A stretch of 32,343 nt of DNA from Halalkalibacter akibai JCM 9157. Lineage in GTDB: Bacteria; Bacillota; Bacilli; Bacillales; Bacillaceae_D. The notes beneath the pieces are model-generated. The model was not told the origin of the DNA. It saw nothing but the letters and a program-made list of their open reading frames with translations, and did no database searches. Within the stretch, counting starts at the first letter, position 1, and every line of letters begins with the position of its first letter. Made by a program: the position numbers and the translations under genes. Positions 1 to 7,983 of this stretch are shown here, one piece after another. The stretch spans positions 1-32,343 of the forward strand of contig NZ_BAUV01000047.1 in NCBI RefSeq assembly GCF_000513135.1, given 5' to 3'.

Positions 1-1
1 C

Positions 2-180
2 CAAAGCGGATGGGGAAGCGGGTTCCCACAAACCCCAGCTCAAAGCGGATGGGGAAGCGGATTCCCACAAACACCAGGCCAAAGCGGATGGGGAAGCGGA
101 TTCCCACAAACACCAGGCCAAAGCGGATGGGGAAGTGGATTTCCACAAACACCAGGCCAAGGTGGATGGGGAAGTGGATT
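2..180 (+). repeat. 39-bp in-frame tandem repeat
   Basis: Four to five head-to-tail 39-bp units begin at about 2, 41, 80, 119 and 158. The two middle copies are nearly identical and the edge copies diverge. Unit length is a multiple of three, so each copy encodes 13 residues. This is coding repeat expansion; there are no spacers. Confidence 0.85.
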
Positions 181-247
181 TTTACAAGGTCAGCACTGGG
201 GATCAGGGTTTGCAAGACCTAACACAGAACTTGATTACGATTTATAA
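2..247 (+). CDS. Gly/Trp/Gln-rich tandem-repeat spore coat-like protein, 5' partial
   Basis: This frame is open from the left edge and ends at TAA 245-247. It reads as about five copies of a 13-residue unit, GQSGWGSGFPQTP, and then a non-repetitive tail ending in TELDYDL. The 39-bp DNA repeat keeps this frame exactly, and the residue choice (Gly, Trp, Phe, Gln, Pro; no Cys) looks like a spore surface or coat filler protein. The start codon lies outside the window. Bacillus subtilis has a glycine-rich coat-like gene, yppG, upstream of mrfA (yprA), so this may be its counterpart by position, but repeats of this kind diverge too fast for a firm call. A reading in another frame over 10-222 gives basic, unlikely repeats. 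A terminator follows directly. Confidence 0.65.
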   Translation, partial: QSGWGSGFPQTPAQSGWGSGFPQTPGQSGWGSGFPQTPGQSGWGSGFPQTPGQGGWGSGFLQGQHWGSGFARPNTELDYDL

Positions 248-270
248 CTAAATCTTAACAATAAAATAAG

Positions 271-304
271 AAGAGACGGATTTATTTAAATTCGTCTCTT
301 TTTT
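271..304 (+). terminator. intrinsic terminator after the coat-like gene
   Basis: Arms AAGAGACGGA (271-280) and TTCGTCTCTT (291-300) form a stem with one G-T pair around a 10-nt AT loop. A run of T follows to 304. Confidence 0.85.
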
Positions 305-373
305 GGGGTATATGTGTTTGTGTATAAAATACTGCTATGTAATTAAAAAGGGGGAATGAAAAATAAGGAGAAT

Positions 374-399
374 GAGGTAACGCATGTTACCCCATTCAA
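374..399 (-). terminator. hairpin terminator of the small reverse-strand gene
   Basis: AATGAGGTAAC (374-384) and GTTACCCCATT (389-399) form an 11-bp stem with one wobble around a 4-nt loop, just past the stop of the reverse-strand gene at 407. On the reverse strand the following sequence is T-rich but has no clean U run, so it may be weak. Confidence 0.5.
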
Positions 400-406
400 A
401 GACCTA

Positions 407-595
407 TTAAGATTGATTACGGTTTTGATTCATCATGTCTTTAATAGGCTCCATCATGTTGTTCATGTTCATGCCATTACCGTTAGTACGGTTTCTGATC
501 ATGCTATAAGCAGCTGCGCCAACTCCGATTCCAACCATTGACATCATTAAACCATTTCCGTTCTTTTTCTTACGTTTAGACCCGAACATGTTCAT
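407..595 (-). CDS. small basic protein with a central hydrophobic segment (YrzQ/DUF3918-like)
   Basis: A 62-residue protein. The N-terminus is very basic (MNMFGSKRKKKNGNG), followed by a small-residue hydrophobic stretch (LMMSMVGIGVGAAAYSMI, about residues 16-33) and an Asn/Met-rich tail with repeated N-G-N and M-N motifs. The start at 595 is preferred over the longer frame because a GGGGG ribosome binding site lies 7 bases before it. The short Gly/Ala helix followed by Arg resembles the small Bacillus proteins annotated YrzQ/DUF3918, as remembered and not verified. Function is unknown; a single membrane-associated helix is plausible. It stands alone, with its own hairpin downstream. Confidence 0.6.
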   Translation of the reverse strand: MNMFGSKRKKKNGNGLMMSMVGIGVGAAAYSMIRNRTNGNGMNMNNMMEPIKDMMNQNRNQS

Positions 596-699
596 TGCTA
601 TTCCCCCTTTAAAAAATGTGTTTGATCTTCTCAAACATTTTATATGATCAGTTAAAAACAAGGAATTTATGCGCGAACATCGGGATTATCATAATGTAA

Positions 700-2155
700 C
701 TATATTCCTTTCAATAGAACAGATACAACACAAATATCATCATTTGTCTGTGAATAATCAAATTTCTTGATTTGTTCAAGCGTTTGTTCTCCGGCCATTA
801 AAGGCTGTAAATCCCTCTGGAGATGATCGGTTAATCCATCGGTATAAAGTAAAAGTTCACAATCTTTATTATAAGAAAAGCTGTGTGCCTCACAGTCAAA
901 AAAACGAAGTAACCCTATTGGGGTAGTTGTTGATTCAAAGGCCTGAATATTATTGCCATCTTTTTGATAAAAGGTGGGGTGACCAGCATTAATATAATCC
1001 ACTTTTCGCAATTTAGTATCGACAAGAAGATAAATACAAGTAAAGTAATGGCGTAAAATGTTAGTTTCTTCAGGGATAATATCAAACATATGATTATTCA
1101 AATTACACATAACATCTACTGGGTTGATAATCCCTTGGTTAATACTTGACTTGATTTCTGCATTAAGCGACATCGTTAGAAGCGATGGAGAAATTCCATG
1201 GCCCATCACATCAATAATGAAAATGGCATACTGATTTTCATTAACTTTTTCCCATTTATAAAAATCTCCTCCGAGGTTTTGACAAGGTAAGTAAAAACCA
1301 GAGATTGAAATGGAATGATCTGTTATGGAGTTACTTAACATCATTTGTTGCAGATTTTTTGCTAGTTGTAAATCTTGTTGCAATTCCATGTCTAAGGCTT
1401 TCTTTTCGGTTACATCTTTTTGAATTCCAACGAAATGAGTGACTTTATTATCTATATGTGAGTGGACTGGATTAATGGTCAACTCATTCCAAAAGGGGGT
1501 TTGGTCTTTTCGGTAGTTTTAGAATTTCTGTGTTTATTCTTTTCTCTTGTTCAATAGCTTGCTTAATTTTATTGATTTCTAAATCTGATGTGTCTTTTCC
1601 TTGTAATAGGTTGCAATTTTTTCCTAATACTTCACTTTGTGTGTAGCCTGTTATTTGTTCAAACCCTTTATTTACATACATAATTGGGTTATTCTTTTTC
1701 CGGATATCCGTAATTAGAACACCAATACCAGAATAATCAATGGCTTTAGCTAAAAGGTTGTTTCGTTCTAATAAGCTTTCTTTTTCTTTCCGGAGCTCTA
1801 ATTCCCTTGTCACATCTTCTAAAACAATAAATAAGAACAAAGAATCTAGAGTGTCAATCACATGAACATTTACTTTAAATGGAATTTGTTCCTGTTCACT
1901 GGTTATAGCTGTCACAGTAAAATCTTTTAACCTTTTTCCTGCAACAATATCAGGGAATGCGTGTAAACAAAAATGACGAGACTCCTCAGTCATAAAAGGG
2001 CTTTCAGAAAAGTGCCTACCAAGCCATTCTTCTTTATCACACCCAAGTATGAGTTCTGTTGTCTCATTAATATAATGGTATTCTCCCTCACCATTTAAAA
2101 TTAAGATGATATCCGGAGAATGATCTATTAGTTTCTGAAAAAAATCTGGTTTCAT
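700..2155 (-). pseudogene. PAS-LOV-PP2C (SpoIIE-type) phosphatase, split by a one-base insertion
   Basis: Two adjacent frames (2155-1484 and the frame ending at 700) make one protein of about 484 residues if one T of the TTTT run at 1517-1520 is removed. The restored junction reads [20 protein letters not shown], a textbook LOV strand. Order: PAS domain (about 1-115), LOV domain (about 130-240) with the photoactive cysteine motif GKNCNLLQ (Cys181), the paired Asn of FWNEL and the Gln of FVGIQKD, then a linker helix and a PP2C/SpoIIE phosphatase domain with GGDFY, DVMGHG and LLYTDGLTD. By analogy with Bacillus YtvA (LOV-STAS) and RsbP (PAS-PP2C), the intact protein would be a blue-light-gated serine phosphatase feeding an anti-sigma-factor partner switch. 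The ATG has a GAGG site upstream and a good sigma-A promoter. Every catalytic motif is intact, so the lesion is recent, a read error, or slippage. Confidence 0.85.
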
Positions 2156-2178
2156 TTAAGCAACCTCACATTAGATGG

Positions 2179-2206
2179 ATTGTATCTATTTTCATTATAC
2201 TGTCAA
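2179..2206 (-). promoter_or_regulatory. sigma-A promoter of the LOV-PP2C gene
   Basis: On the reverse strand, consensus TTGACA (2206-2201), a 16-bp spacer and TACAAT (2184-2179) lie about 25 bp ahead of the ATG at 2155, giving a very short leader. Confidence 0.7.
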
Positions 2207-2259
2207 ATCTTGATTTAAGATATGCTTATTCCAACAACTTTCAATTCATTTATCTAATT

Positions 2260-2277
2260 TGTACGGTAATCCGTACA
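2260..2277. promoter_or_regulatory. perfect inverted repeat between divergent genes
   Basis: TGTACGG-TAAT-CCGTACA forms 7-bp arms around a 4-bp spacer. It lies about 55 bp upstream of the LOV-PP2C promoter and 120 bp before mrfA. It is too short and lacks a T run, so an operator is more likely than a terminator; the binding protein is unknown. Confidence 0.45.
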
Positions 2278-2398
2278 TGCTTTTGGTTATTATTAATTTG
2301 TGTAATGGAATTTCTTTCAAAAAGAAAAACAATTTAGAGTATAGAAAAACAAACAAACATTCGCTAAAATGAAAGTAATAGAAACTGAGGTGGAGCGG

Positions 2399-4681
2399 AT
2401 GTTTAAAAAAAATTTGCAAGAGATTTTAGAGGACTTAAAAACAAACCCAGATTGGAAAGAGAGAATCGTCCATTGGCATGAACTACCTGCTGTAGAGGCG
2501 AAGACGGCACCATTTCCAACTGAGATAGACAAACGAATTGAACAAGCTATGAGGCGAAGAGGGATAGGATCATTATATTCACATCAGGCAGAAGCCTTTC
2601 ATTACACTAGGAAAGCCGAAAATGTTGTTGCTGTTACTCCAACAGCTTCAGGGAAAACCCTTTGTTATAACTTACCTGTTCTACAGGAAATAGTAGGAAA
2701 TGAAGAAAGTAGAGCTTTATACTTATTTCCAACAAAAGCACTTGCTCAAGATCAAAAAAGCGAGCTTAATGAAATCATTGACGAAATGGGAATCGACGTA
2801 AAATGTTTTACTTATGATGGTGATACGGCTCCAAATATTAGACAAGCTGTACGGAAAGCAGGACATGTTGTGATAACAAACCCAGACATGCTCCATTCAG
2901 CAATTTTGCCACATCATACGAAATGGGTAGCTTTTTTTGAAAATCTTAAATATGTTGTGATTGACGAGCTTCATACTTATCGTGGCGTTTTTGGAAGTCA
3001 CGTTGCAAATGTAATAAGACGTCTTAAAAGGATAGCGCGCTATTACGGTAGTAACCCTGTGTTCATTTGTACTTCAGCGACAATTGCAAATCCAAAAGAA
3101 TTAGCAGAAGAATTAACAGGTAATAACATGCGTCTAATTGATCAGAATGGTGCACCACGTGGGAAAAAACACTTTTTGTTTTATAATCCACCTATCTTGA
3201 ATCAAGCATTAAATATTCGTCAAAGTGCAACAGTTGAAGTTAACCAACTAGCGAAGTTATTTCTTAAAAATAAAATTCAGACGATTGTTTTTGCGAAAAG
3301 TCGAGTTCGAGTAGAGATTATCTTAAGCCACCTTCAAGAACTAACGAAGAAGTACTTAGGTCCAGAAACAATCCGTGGATATCGTGGTGGATATCTTCCG
3401 AAACAACGCCGTGAAATTGAAAGAGGGTTACGGAAGGGTGAAATTATTGGAGTAGTGAGTACGAACGCACTAGAACTAGGTGTCGATATTGGACAACTAC
3501 AGGTTTGCGTTATGACAGGTTATCCAGGTTCCATTGCGAGTGCATGGCAGCAGGCGGGAAGAGCGGGACGGAGACAAAATGAATCAGTTATCATCATGGT
3601 TGCGGGGTCAACTCCTATTGATCAGTACATCGTTTTGCACCCAGAATATTTCTTTGAGAAAACGCCAGAATCAGCTCGAATTAACCCTGATAATCTCGTA
3701 ATCTTAGTTGATCATTTGAAATGTGCTGCATATGAGCTTCCCTTTAAACGAAATGAGACGTTTGAAGGCGTGGAAATAGAAGAAATACTTGAATTTTTAA
3801 CAGAAGAACAAGTGTTACATGAGCGAGCAAATAAATGGTATTGGATGAACGACGCTTTTCCAGCTCACGGAATTAGTTTACGTTCCGCTTCACAGGAAAA
3901 TGTAATCATTATTGATCAAAGTGATGTTGCAAACAAAACAGTTATTGGAGAAATGGATCGTTTTAGCGCCATGACACTTCTTCATGACGAAGCTATTTAT
4001 TTACACCAAGGCGTTCAATATCAAGTTGAATATCTTGATTGGGAAGAGAAAAAAGCATTCGTCCGGCAAGTTGATGTTGAATATTTTACGGATGCGAATT
4101 TGGCTGTTCAACTGCGTGTTTTAGAAGAAGATAACCGGAAAGAGGAACAAGAGGTTGCAATTAGTTTTGGTGACGTAATGGTTAATGCTAAAGCAACTAT
4201 CTTTAAAAAAATTCGACTATCTACGTTTGAAAACATTGGATCGGGTCCGATTCACCTTCCGGAAGAAGAGTTGCACACAAATGCGATGTGGATCAGCTTT
4301 TCTGAAGAGCTTACAAATCGTTTTGATGGAGGGGCTTTTGATCAAGCTTTAACAGGATTAGCTCAACTATTACAGCAAGTTGCGCCAATATTTGTTATGT
4401 GTGACCGTCATGACCTTCATGTCATACCACAGATGAAAGCGGAGCATTCAGAGCTCCCAACCATTTTCCTCTATGATCGTTATCCGGGTGGCATTGGATT
4501 AGCGAAAGAAGTGTATAAGCATCTACCGTATATCTTAGATCAAGTTGAAAATCTGATCTCCGCTTGCCCTTGTGAACAAGGTTGTCCAGCTTGTGTTGGT
4601 GTTTCAGAAACAAGGACAAAAACATTAGTCAAAAGATTTATACGGCTATTAAAAGAGAGTAAAGAAGGTCTTTTATCATGA
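2399..4681 (+). CDS. mrfA: MrfA, DEAD/DEAH-family DNA helicase of mitomycin repair
   Basis: A superfamily 2 helicase of 760 residues with a zinc-binding C-terminus. Motif I is TPTASGKT (residues 80-87), motif II is IDELH, and the second RecA domain carries the GRAGR motif (WQQAGRAGRRQ). The C-terminal DUF1998 region ends in a four-cysteine cluster, CPCEQGCPACVG. This arrangement matches B. subtilis YprA, renamed MrfA, which works with MrfB in a UvrABC-independent repair route for mitomycin C damage. The start at 2399 follows GAGGTGGAG; the in-frame ATG 30 bases upstream has no ribosome binding site. The stop overlaps the start of mrfB by 4 bases (ATGA), so the two are translationally coupled. 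Confidence 0.92.
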   Translation: MFKKNLQEILEDLKTNPDWKERIVHWHELPAVEAKTAPFPTEIDKRIEQAMRRRGIGSLYSHQAEAFHYTRKAENVVAVTPTASGKTLCYNLPVLQEIVGNEESRALYLFPTKALAQDQKSELNEIIDEMGIDVKCFTYDGDTAPNIRQAVRKAGHVVITNPDMLHSAILPHHTKWVAFFENLKYVVIDELHTYRGVFGSHVANVIRRLKRIARYYGSNPVFICTSATIANPKELAEELTGNNMRLIDQNGAPRGKKHFLFYNPPILNQALNIRQSATVEVNQLAKLFLKNKIQTIVFAKSRVRVEIILSHLQELTKKYLGPETIRGYRGGYLPKQRREIERGLRKGEIIGVVSTNALELGVDIGQLQVCVMTGYPGSIASAWQQAGRAGRRQNESVIIMVAGSTPIDQYIVLHPEYFFEKTPESARINPDNLVILVDHLKCAAYELPFKRNETFEGVEIEEILEFLTEEQVLHERANKWYWMNDAFPAHGISLRSASQENVIIIDQSDVANKTVIGEMDRFSAMTLLHDEAIYLHQGVQYQVEYLDWEEKKAFVRQVDVEYFTDANLAVQLRVLEEDNRKEEQEVAISFGDVMVNAKATIFKKIRLSTFENIGSGPIHLPEEELHTNAMWISFSEELTNRFDGGAFDQALTGLAQLLQQVAPIFVMCDRHDLHVIPQMKAEHSELPTIFLYDRYPGGIGLAKEVYKHLPYILDQVENLISACPCEQGCPACVGVSETRTKTLVKRFIRLLKESKEGLLS

Positions 4682-5943
4682 GCATGAAAAACAAACTTGC
4701 TAGAATGAAACAACACTTAGCTATAAAAGAACAACCCAAACAGCTCGAATTAAACGAGCGACATAAGGAAGAGAAGCCTCTATCAGAAGTACCGTTCGAA
4801 AAAGAATGGGGGCAGTTTCAAGCAAAGCCATTTTGGTTTGATGACAGTTATACACTAATCCGTGAAAAGGAATATTCGTTAAATCATAAGCACGGTCGCT
4901 ACTTTTTCTCAGAGCTTCAATCAATAATTGACCGTTGGCAAGAGCATAAGGTGAATCACCCTTTATCAGCTAAAGGACGGTCGGTGGGAGATTTACTTTT
5001 CTTTGATACAGAAACAACCGGTTTAAGTAGTGGGGCTGGAAATACAATTTTCATGTTAGGGTTTTGTCAGATTAAGAATGAGTCTGTACAAGTAAAACAA
5101 TATTTTTTACCAGGGCCTGAATCAGAGGTGGCTCTTTACCATCATTTTTTAACAGATGTAGGGTCACTTGGCAATCTGGTTACTTATAACGGAAAGGCTT
5201 TTGATTGGCCTCAAGTAAAAACACGTCATACCTTTGTTCGTGATCAAGTACCTAAACTGCCTTCCTTTGGTCATTTTGATTTGCTTCATGCTTCAAGAAG
5301 GCTTTGGAAAAATGTTCTGCCAACTTGTAAGCTTTCAGTAGTCGAAAAAGAAATCTTGCAATTCGAACGAATAGAAGATACACCGAGTCATATGGCACCT
5401 ATGCTGTATTTTGATTTTTTACAAGAACAAGATCCTGAATTTGTGAAAGGCATTTTTCAACACCATGAGTGGGACGTTCTCTCATTAATGACTTTATATA
5501 CACATCTTTCAAACCTCATACTTGAATGTGAAACGAATGTATTCTTACCTCGTGAACAATATGAGATTGCAAGATGGTATGAAGCGATAGGGGAGAAAGA
5601 AATAGCGTATCGACTTTATGAACAAATAATGGGGATCGGTAGTTTTGAACAAGAAGCTAGTTTATACCAATATTCTTTAGGAATGAAACAAATAGGGGGA
5701 ATTGAAACAGCACTTAATGGTTTCTTAAAGCTAGTTGGTACACAATCATGGACTTATCATGCTGCTATTGAGACTTCTAAAATCTATGAGCATCAATTGA
5801 AAGACTATGATAAAGCTTTATATTATACAGATAAGGCGTTATCAGATGAAAAATTTTTCTCTTCTCAGACAAAATCAAAGCAGATAAAATTATTAACAGA
5901 ACTTGATAAAAGAAAAACTCGTTTACAAAAAAAATCAAATTAA
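4678..5943 (+). CDS. mrfB: MrfB, DEDD-type exonuclease of mitomycin repair
   Basis: A 421-residue protein. The first 100 residues are charged and poorly structured; an RNase H-fold exonuclease domain follows with DTETTG (D110, E112), YNGKAFDWP (a third acidic site) and HHEWDVLSL (the last His/Asp motif). The C-terminal third is helical with TPR-like features (IARWYEAIGEKEIAYRLYEQI and YDKALYYTDKAL). This is the layout of B. subtilis YprB/MrfB, the nuclease partner of MrfA; the TPR part probably handles protein contact. An ATGA overlap with mrfA shows a two-gene operon. No clear terminator hairpin is visible in the 140 bases after the stop. Confidence 0.9.
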   Translation: MSMKNKLARMKQHLAIKEQPKQLELNERHKEEKPLSEVPFEKEWGQFQAKPFWFDDSYTLIREKEYSLNHKHGRYFFSELQSIIDRWQEHKVNHPLSAKGRSVGDLLFFDTETTGLSSGAGNTIFMLGFCQIKNESVQVKQYFLPGPESEVALYHHFLTDVGSLGNLVTYNGKAFDWPQVKTRHTFVRDQVPKLPSFGHFDLLHASRRLWKNVLPTCKLSVVEKEILQFERIEDTPSHMAPMLYFDFLQEQDPEFVKGIFQHHEWDVLSLMTLYTHLSNLILECETNVFLPREQYEIARWYEAIGEKEIAYRLYEQIMGIGSFEQEASLYQYSLGMKQIGGIETALNGFLKLVGTQSWTYHAAIETSKIYEHQLKDYDKALYYTDKALSDEKFFSSQTKSKQIKLLTELDKRKTRLQKKSN

Positions 5944-6085
5944 AGTGGTTTTTTTCATAATTCTGAAAACAACTAGAAAATAATCACTCCATTTCCTGGG
6001 CAAGCGCAAGAAAACCGATACTTGGACAAAAATCAACAAATTCATTTCTTATACTTGTAAGTTTATGTAATATTTCAAAAAGGAA

Positions 6086-6114
6086 TTGTCATTATGTGTA
6101 GAAACGATTACAAT
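6086..6114 (+). promoter_or_regulatory. sigma-A promoter before the 31-residue peptide
   Basis: TTGTCA (6086-6091), a 17-bp spacer and TACAAT (6109-6114), each five of six to consensus. The expected start site near 6121 leaves a leader of about 30 bases to the ATG at 6152. Confidence 0.65.
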
Positions 6115-6151
6115 ATGTTCGATATTCTTTTTATAGAAAGAAGTGAACGAA

Positions 6152-6247
6152 ATGTATCGTGCTATTTTAGTTTTATTTTTTGTCATGATAGGGCTGACTG
6201 TGTTTATTATGAGTGAAATGCGTGAATCGGCACTGTTATTTATTTAA
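6152..6247 (+). CDS. 31-residue single-helix membrane peptide
   Basis: Begins MYRAILVLFFVMIGLTVFIM and ends SEMRESALLFI. One hydrophobic helix (about residues 4-20) follows a single Arg, and the tail is short and polar. A good sigma-A promoter lies 31 bases upstream, and a partial ribosome binding site (GAAGTGA) is 5 bases before the ATG. It fills the gap between mrfB and the cotD-like gene. No family is recognised. Promoter, site and composition together make it a likely real membrane microprotein, but its size limits certainty. Confidence 0.5.
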   Translation: MYRAILVLFFVMIGLTVFIMSEMRESALLFI

Positions 6248-6305
6248 CAACTGATTACTGTTGATCATATATGGATTAGGCGCTGAATTAGGTCATTTGA
6301 CTAGT

Positions 6306-6333
6306 ACGTCTGGTTTCAATGATACATAGGTTA
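6306..6333 (+). promoter_or_regulatory. candidate sigma-K promoter of the cotD-like gene
   Basis: AC at 6306-6307, a 17-bp gap and CATAGGTTA at 6325-6333 match the late mother-cell pattern AC / CATANNNTA. The position, about 35 bp before the coat gene start, suits a late spore coat gene. Confidence 0.5.
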
Positions 6334-6367
6334 TTAATGACTCAACTATTAAAGGAGGAATTAACTT

Positions 6368-6820
6368 ATGTTTTGCAAACCAAGACCTAATTTCTGTAAG
6401 CTTCCAACAACTTCTCAAGTGATGCCAGCACAAGTTGCTCCAACTCAACAAAATGTGGTAGAAAAAACGTGTGAGTATATTGTTCCGCATGTATTCCCGT
6501 CTCATACTCATCACCAAACGAACCATGTTTATAAGCATGTAGCAAGTTTCCCGCACACTCAATCAGCTGGTCAACAAGTATTTCATCAACAAATGGCAGG
6601 TCCTGCTCCACAAGTAGCAGGTGCAATGTCTCCGGCAGGCCCAGGATTTGGTGGTCCACAAGTAGCAGGTGCAATGTCTCCAGGATTCGGTCCAGGATTT
6701 GGCGGTCCACAGGTGGCAGGTGCAATGTCTCCAGGATTCGGTCCAGGATTTGGCGGTCCACAAGTAGCAGGCGCAATGGCTCCACATATGCATGGCAAAG
6801 GCTGTGGCTGCAAGCGTTAG
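6368..6820 (+). CDS. cotD: CotD-like inner spore coat protein with a tandem repeat
   Basis: A 150-residue protein. The N-terminal half carries Cys (FCKPRPNFCKLP, KTCEYIVPHVFPSHTHHQTNHV) and a His-rich segment typical of CotD. The C-terminal half is a 17-residue repeat, PGFGPGFGGPQVAGAMS, in three to four copies, closed by HMHGKGCGCKR with two Cys. Its place between mrfB and ypsA is that of cotD in B. subtilis. The start is set by AAAGGAGGAATTAACTT. CotD is made in the mother cell and assembled into the coat; Cys and His probably serve cross-linking or metal binding (inference). A sigma-K-like promoter precedes it and a strong terminator follows. Confidence 0.85.
   Translation: MFCKPRPNFCKLPTTSQVMPAQVAPTQQNVVEKTCEYIVPHVFPSHTHHQTNHVYKHVASFPHTQSAGQQVFHQQMAGPAPQVAGAMSPAGPGFGGPQVAGAMSPGFGPGFGGPQVAGAMSPGFGPGFGGPQVAGAMAPHMHGKGCGCKR
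6600..6780 (+). repeat. 51-bp in-frame tandem repeat in cotD
   Basis: Three to four units of 51 bp (17 codons) each encode GGPQVAGAMSPGFGPGF. The second and third full copies are nearly identical at the DNA level, pointing to recent duplication. The first copy lacks one PGF step. Confidence 0.85.
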
Positions 6821-6833
6821 TACTACACTAAAG

Positions 6834-6869
6834 AAGAGCGAACTGTGAGTCCAGTTCGCTCTTTCTTTT
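6834..6869 (+). terminator. intrinsic terminator after cotD
   Basis: A 12-bp stem (6834-6845 with 6852-6863, core AAGAGCGAACTG) around a 6-base loop, followed by TTTCTTTT. Confidence 0.9.
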
Positions 6870-7020
6870 AGGTTGTTTTCTTACCGATTGTTGCTTTTGA
6901 AAGGGTGTCTTCCACTGTATGACTGTAGTAGAATGGAACGAACCCACCATTTCTCCCCCAAGCTAACAACAAAAACACCAAAATATGAGAAAATAGCTTT
7001 CTTTATGGAGGAGGATGTAC

Positions 7021-7578
7021 ATGAAGACGATTGTTGTATCAGGATATAAAGGTCATGAGCTCGGGATATTTGATCAAAAGCATAAAGGAATTTATTTTAT
7101 TAAAAAAGCAATTGAACAAAGACTAAGACTTTTAATTGAGGAAGGATTAGAGTGGGTCATTATTAGCGGTCAGCTAGGTGTAGAGTTATGGTCTGCAGAA
7201 GTAGTATTGCAATTAAAGCGAGAATTTCCACAACTTCAACTAGCCGTATTAACTCCATTTTTACAGCAAGAAGAAAGATGGCAAGAAGCAACAAAAACCT
7301 ATTATCAGGAGATTATTCAACAGGCAGATTTTCAAGATAGCATCACTCGCAGACCTTATGACAATCCTGCGCAGTTAAAGCAGAAAAACGAATTTCTTAT
7401 TTCAAAGGCAGATGGTCTGTTGTTACTTTATGATGAAGAAAAGCCTGGATCCCCAACTTATTATTTAGAAATAGCTCAAAAAAGGCAATTAAAAGAAGAT
7501 TTTCCGATTTTAATCATAACTCCTGCTGATCTTGATATATTAGTACAGGAAGAGCAATACGAAGCATTTGAAGGGTAA
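7021..7578 (+). CDS. ypsA: YpsA, SLOG-family protein linked to cell division
   Basis: A 185-residue Rossmann-like SLOG/DprA-type protein: VSGYKGHELGIF at the start, IISGQLGVELWSAEV (nucleotide-binding glycine loop), YDNPAQLKQKNEFLISKADGLLLLYD and PGSPTYYLEIA. These match B. subtilis YpsA closely. That protein influences FtsZ-driven division, with an unknown ligand probably of nucleotide type. The start at 7021 is chosen because GGAGGAGG ends 6 bases before it; the ATG at 7015 touches the ribosome binding site. gpsB follows 80 bases downstream, the pairing seen in Bacillus and other Firmicutes, in line with a shared role in division. Confidence 0.92.
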   Translation: MKTIVVSGYKGHELGIFDQKHKGIYFIKKAIEQRLRLLIEEGLEWVIISGQLGVELWSAEVVLQLKREFPQLQLAVLTPFLQQEERWQEATKTYYQEIIQQADFQDSITRRPYDNPAQLKQKNEFLISKADGLLLLYDEEKPGSPTYYLEIAQKRQLKEDFPILIITPADLDILVQEEQYEAFEG

Positions 7579-7658
7579 ATAACATTAAATCAAATTGACA
7601 AGATCGTAATTCTTTGGAAAAATAGAAGAGAAGCCGTACATATTAAGAGGTGATGGGA

Positions 7659-7973
7659 ATGAACCAACAGCAAAGTATCCGATTTACTGCTAAGGAGATT
7701 TTGGAGAAAGATTTTAAAACGAGTATGCGGGGATATAATCCAGACGAAGTAGATAAATTTTTAGATTCTATCATACAAGATTACGAACTCTTCCAAAGAA
7801 AGGTTGAGCATTTAGAACAAGAAAACGCCGCTTTAAAACGTGAAGTTAAAAAACTCTCAGAAAGAAGTCAGCGTCAATCGCCAGCTCAAACTGTTGGGAG
7901 TACAAACTATGATATTCTTCAAAGATTGTCTAATTTGGAGAAAAAGGTATTTGGTAGCAAATTGTACGAGTAG
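7659..7973 (+). CDS. gpsB: GpsB, cell division and cell-wall synthesis adaptor
   Basis: A 104-residue DivIVA-domain protein. The N-terminal lipid-binding-type domain ([37 protein letters not shown]) leads into a coiled coil (about residues 35-70), a variable Gln/Ser linker, and the conserved C-terminal trimerising tail [22 protein letters not shown]. GpsB links the penicillin-binding protein PBP1 and other wall factors to the division site. The start at 7659 has AGAGGTGA 5 bases before it; the GTG and ATG just upstream lie inside that site. The RNase H-like gene follows after 10 bases. Confidence 0.95.
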   Translation: MNQQQSIRFTAKEILEKDFKTSMRGYNPDEVDKFLDSIIQDYELFQRKVEHLEQENAALKREVKKLSERSQRQSPAQTVGSTNYDILQRLSNLEKKVFGSKLYE

Positions 7974-7983
7974 GAGAATTTAA

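Noticed and set aside
2-180. Regular 39-bp repeats as a possible CRISPR array
   Set aside because: Units abut without unique spacers and keep a protein frame.
10-222. Reading frame with basic repeats MGKRIPTNTRPKR
   Set aside because: The neighbouring frame over the same DNA reads as WGSGFPQTPGQSG repeats, is open from the edge to a stop at 247 and is followed by a terminator; the basic frame is its shadow.
356-541. 61-codon plus-strand frame
   Set aside because: Lies antisense to the small reverse-strand gene, has a GGGGG only 2 bases from its ATG, and its His/Val-rich composition mirrors Asn/Met codons on the other strand.
6387-6813. Three reverse-strand frames opposite cotD
   Set aside because: They arise from the tandem repeat, which stays open in several frames; no ribosome binding sites.
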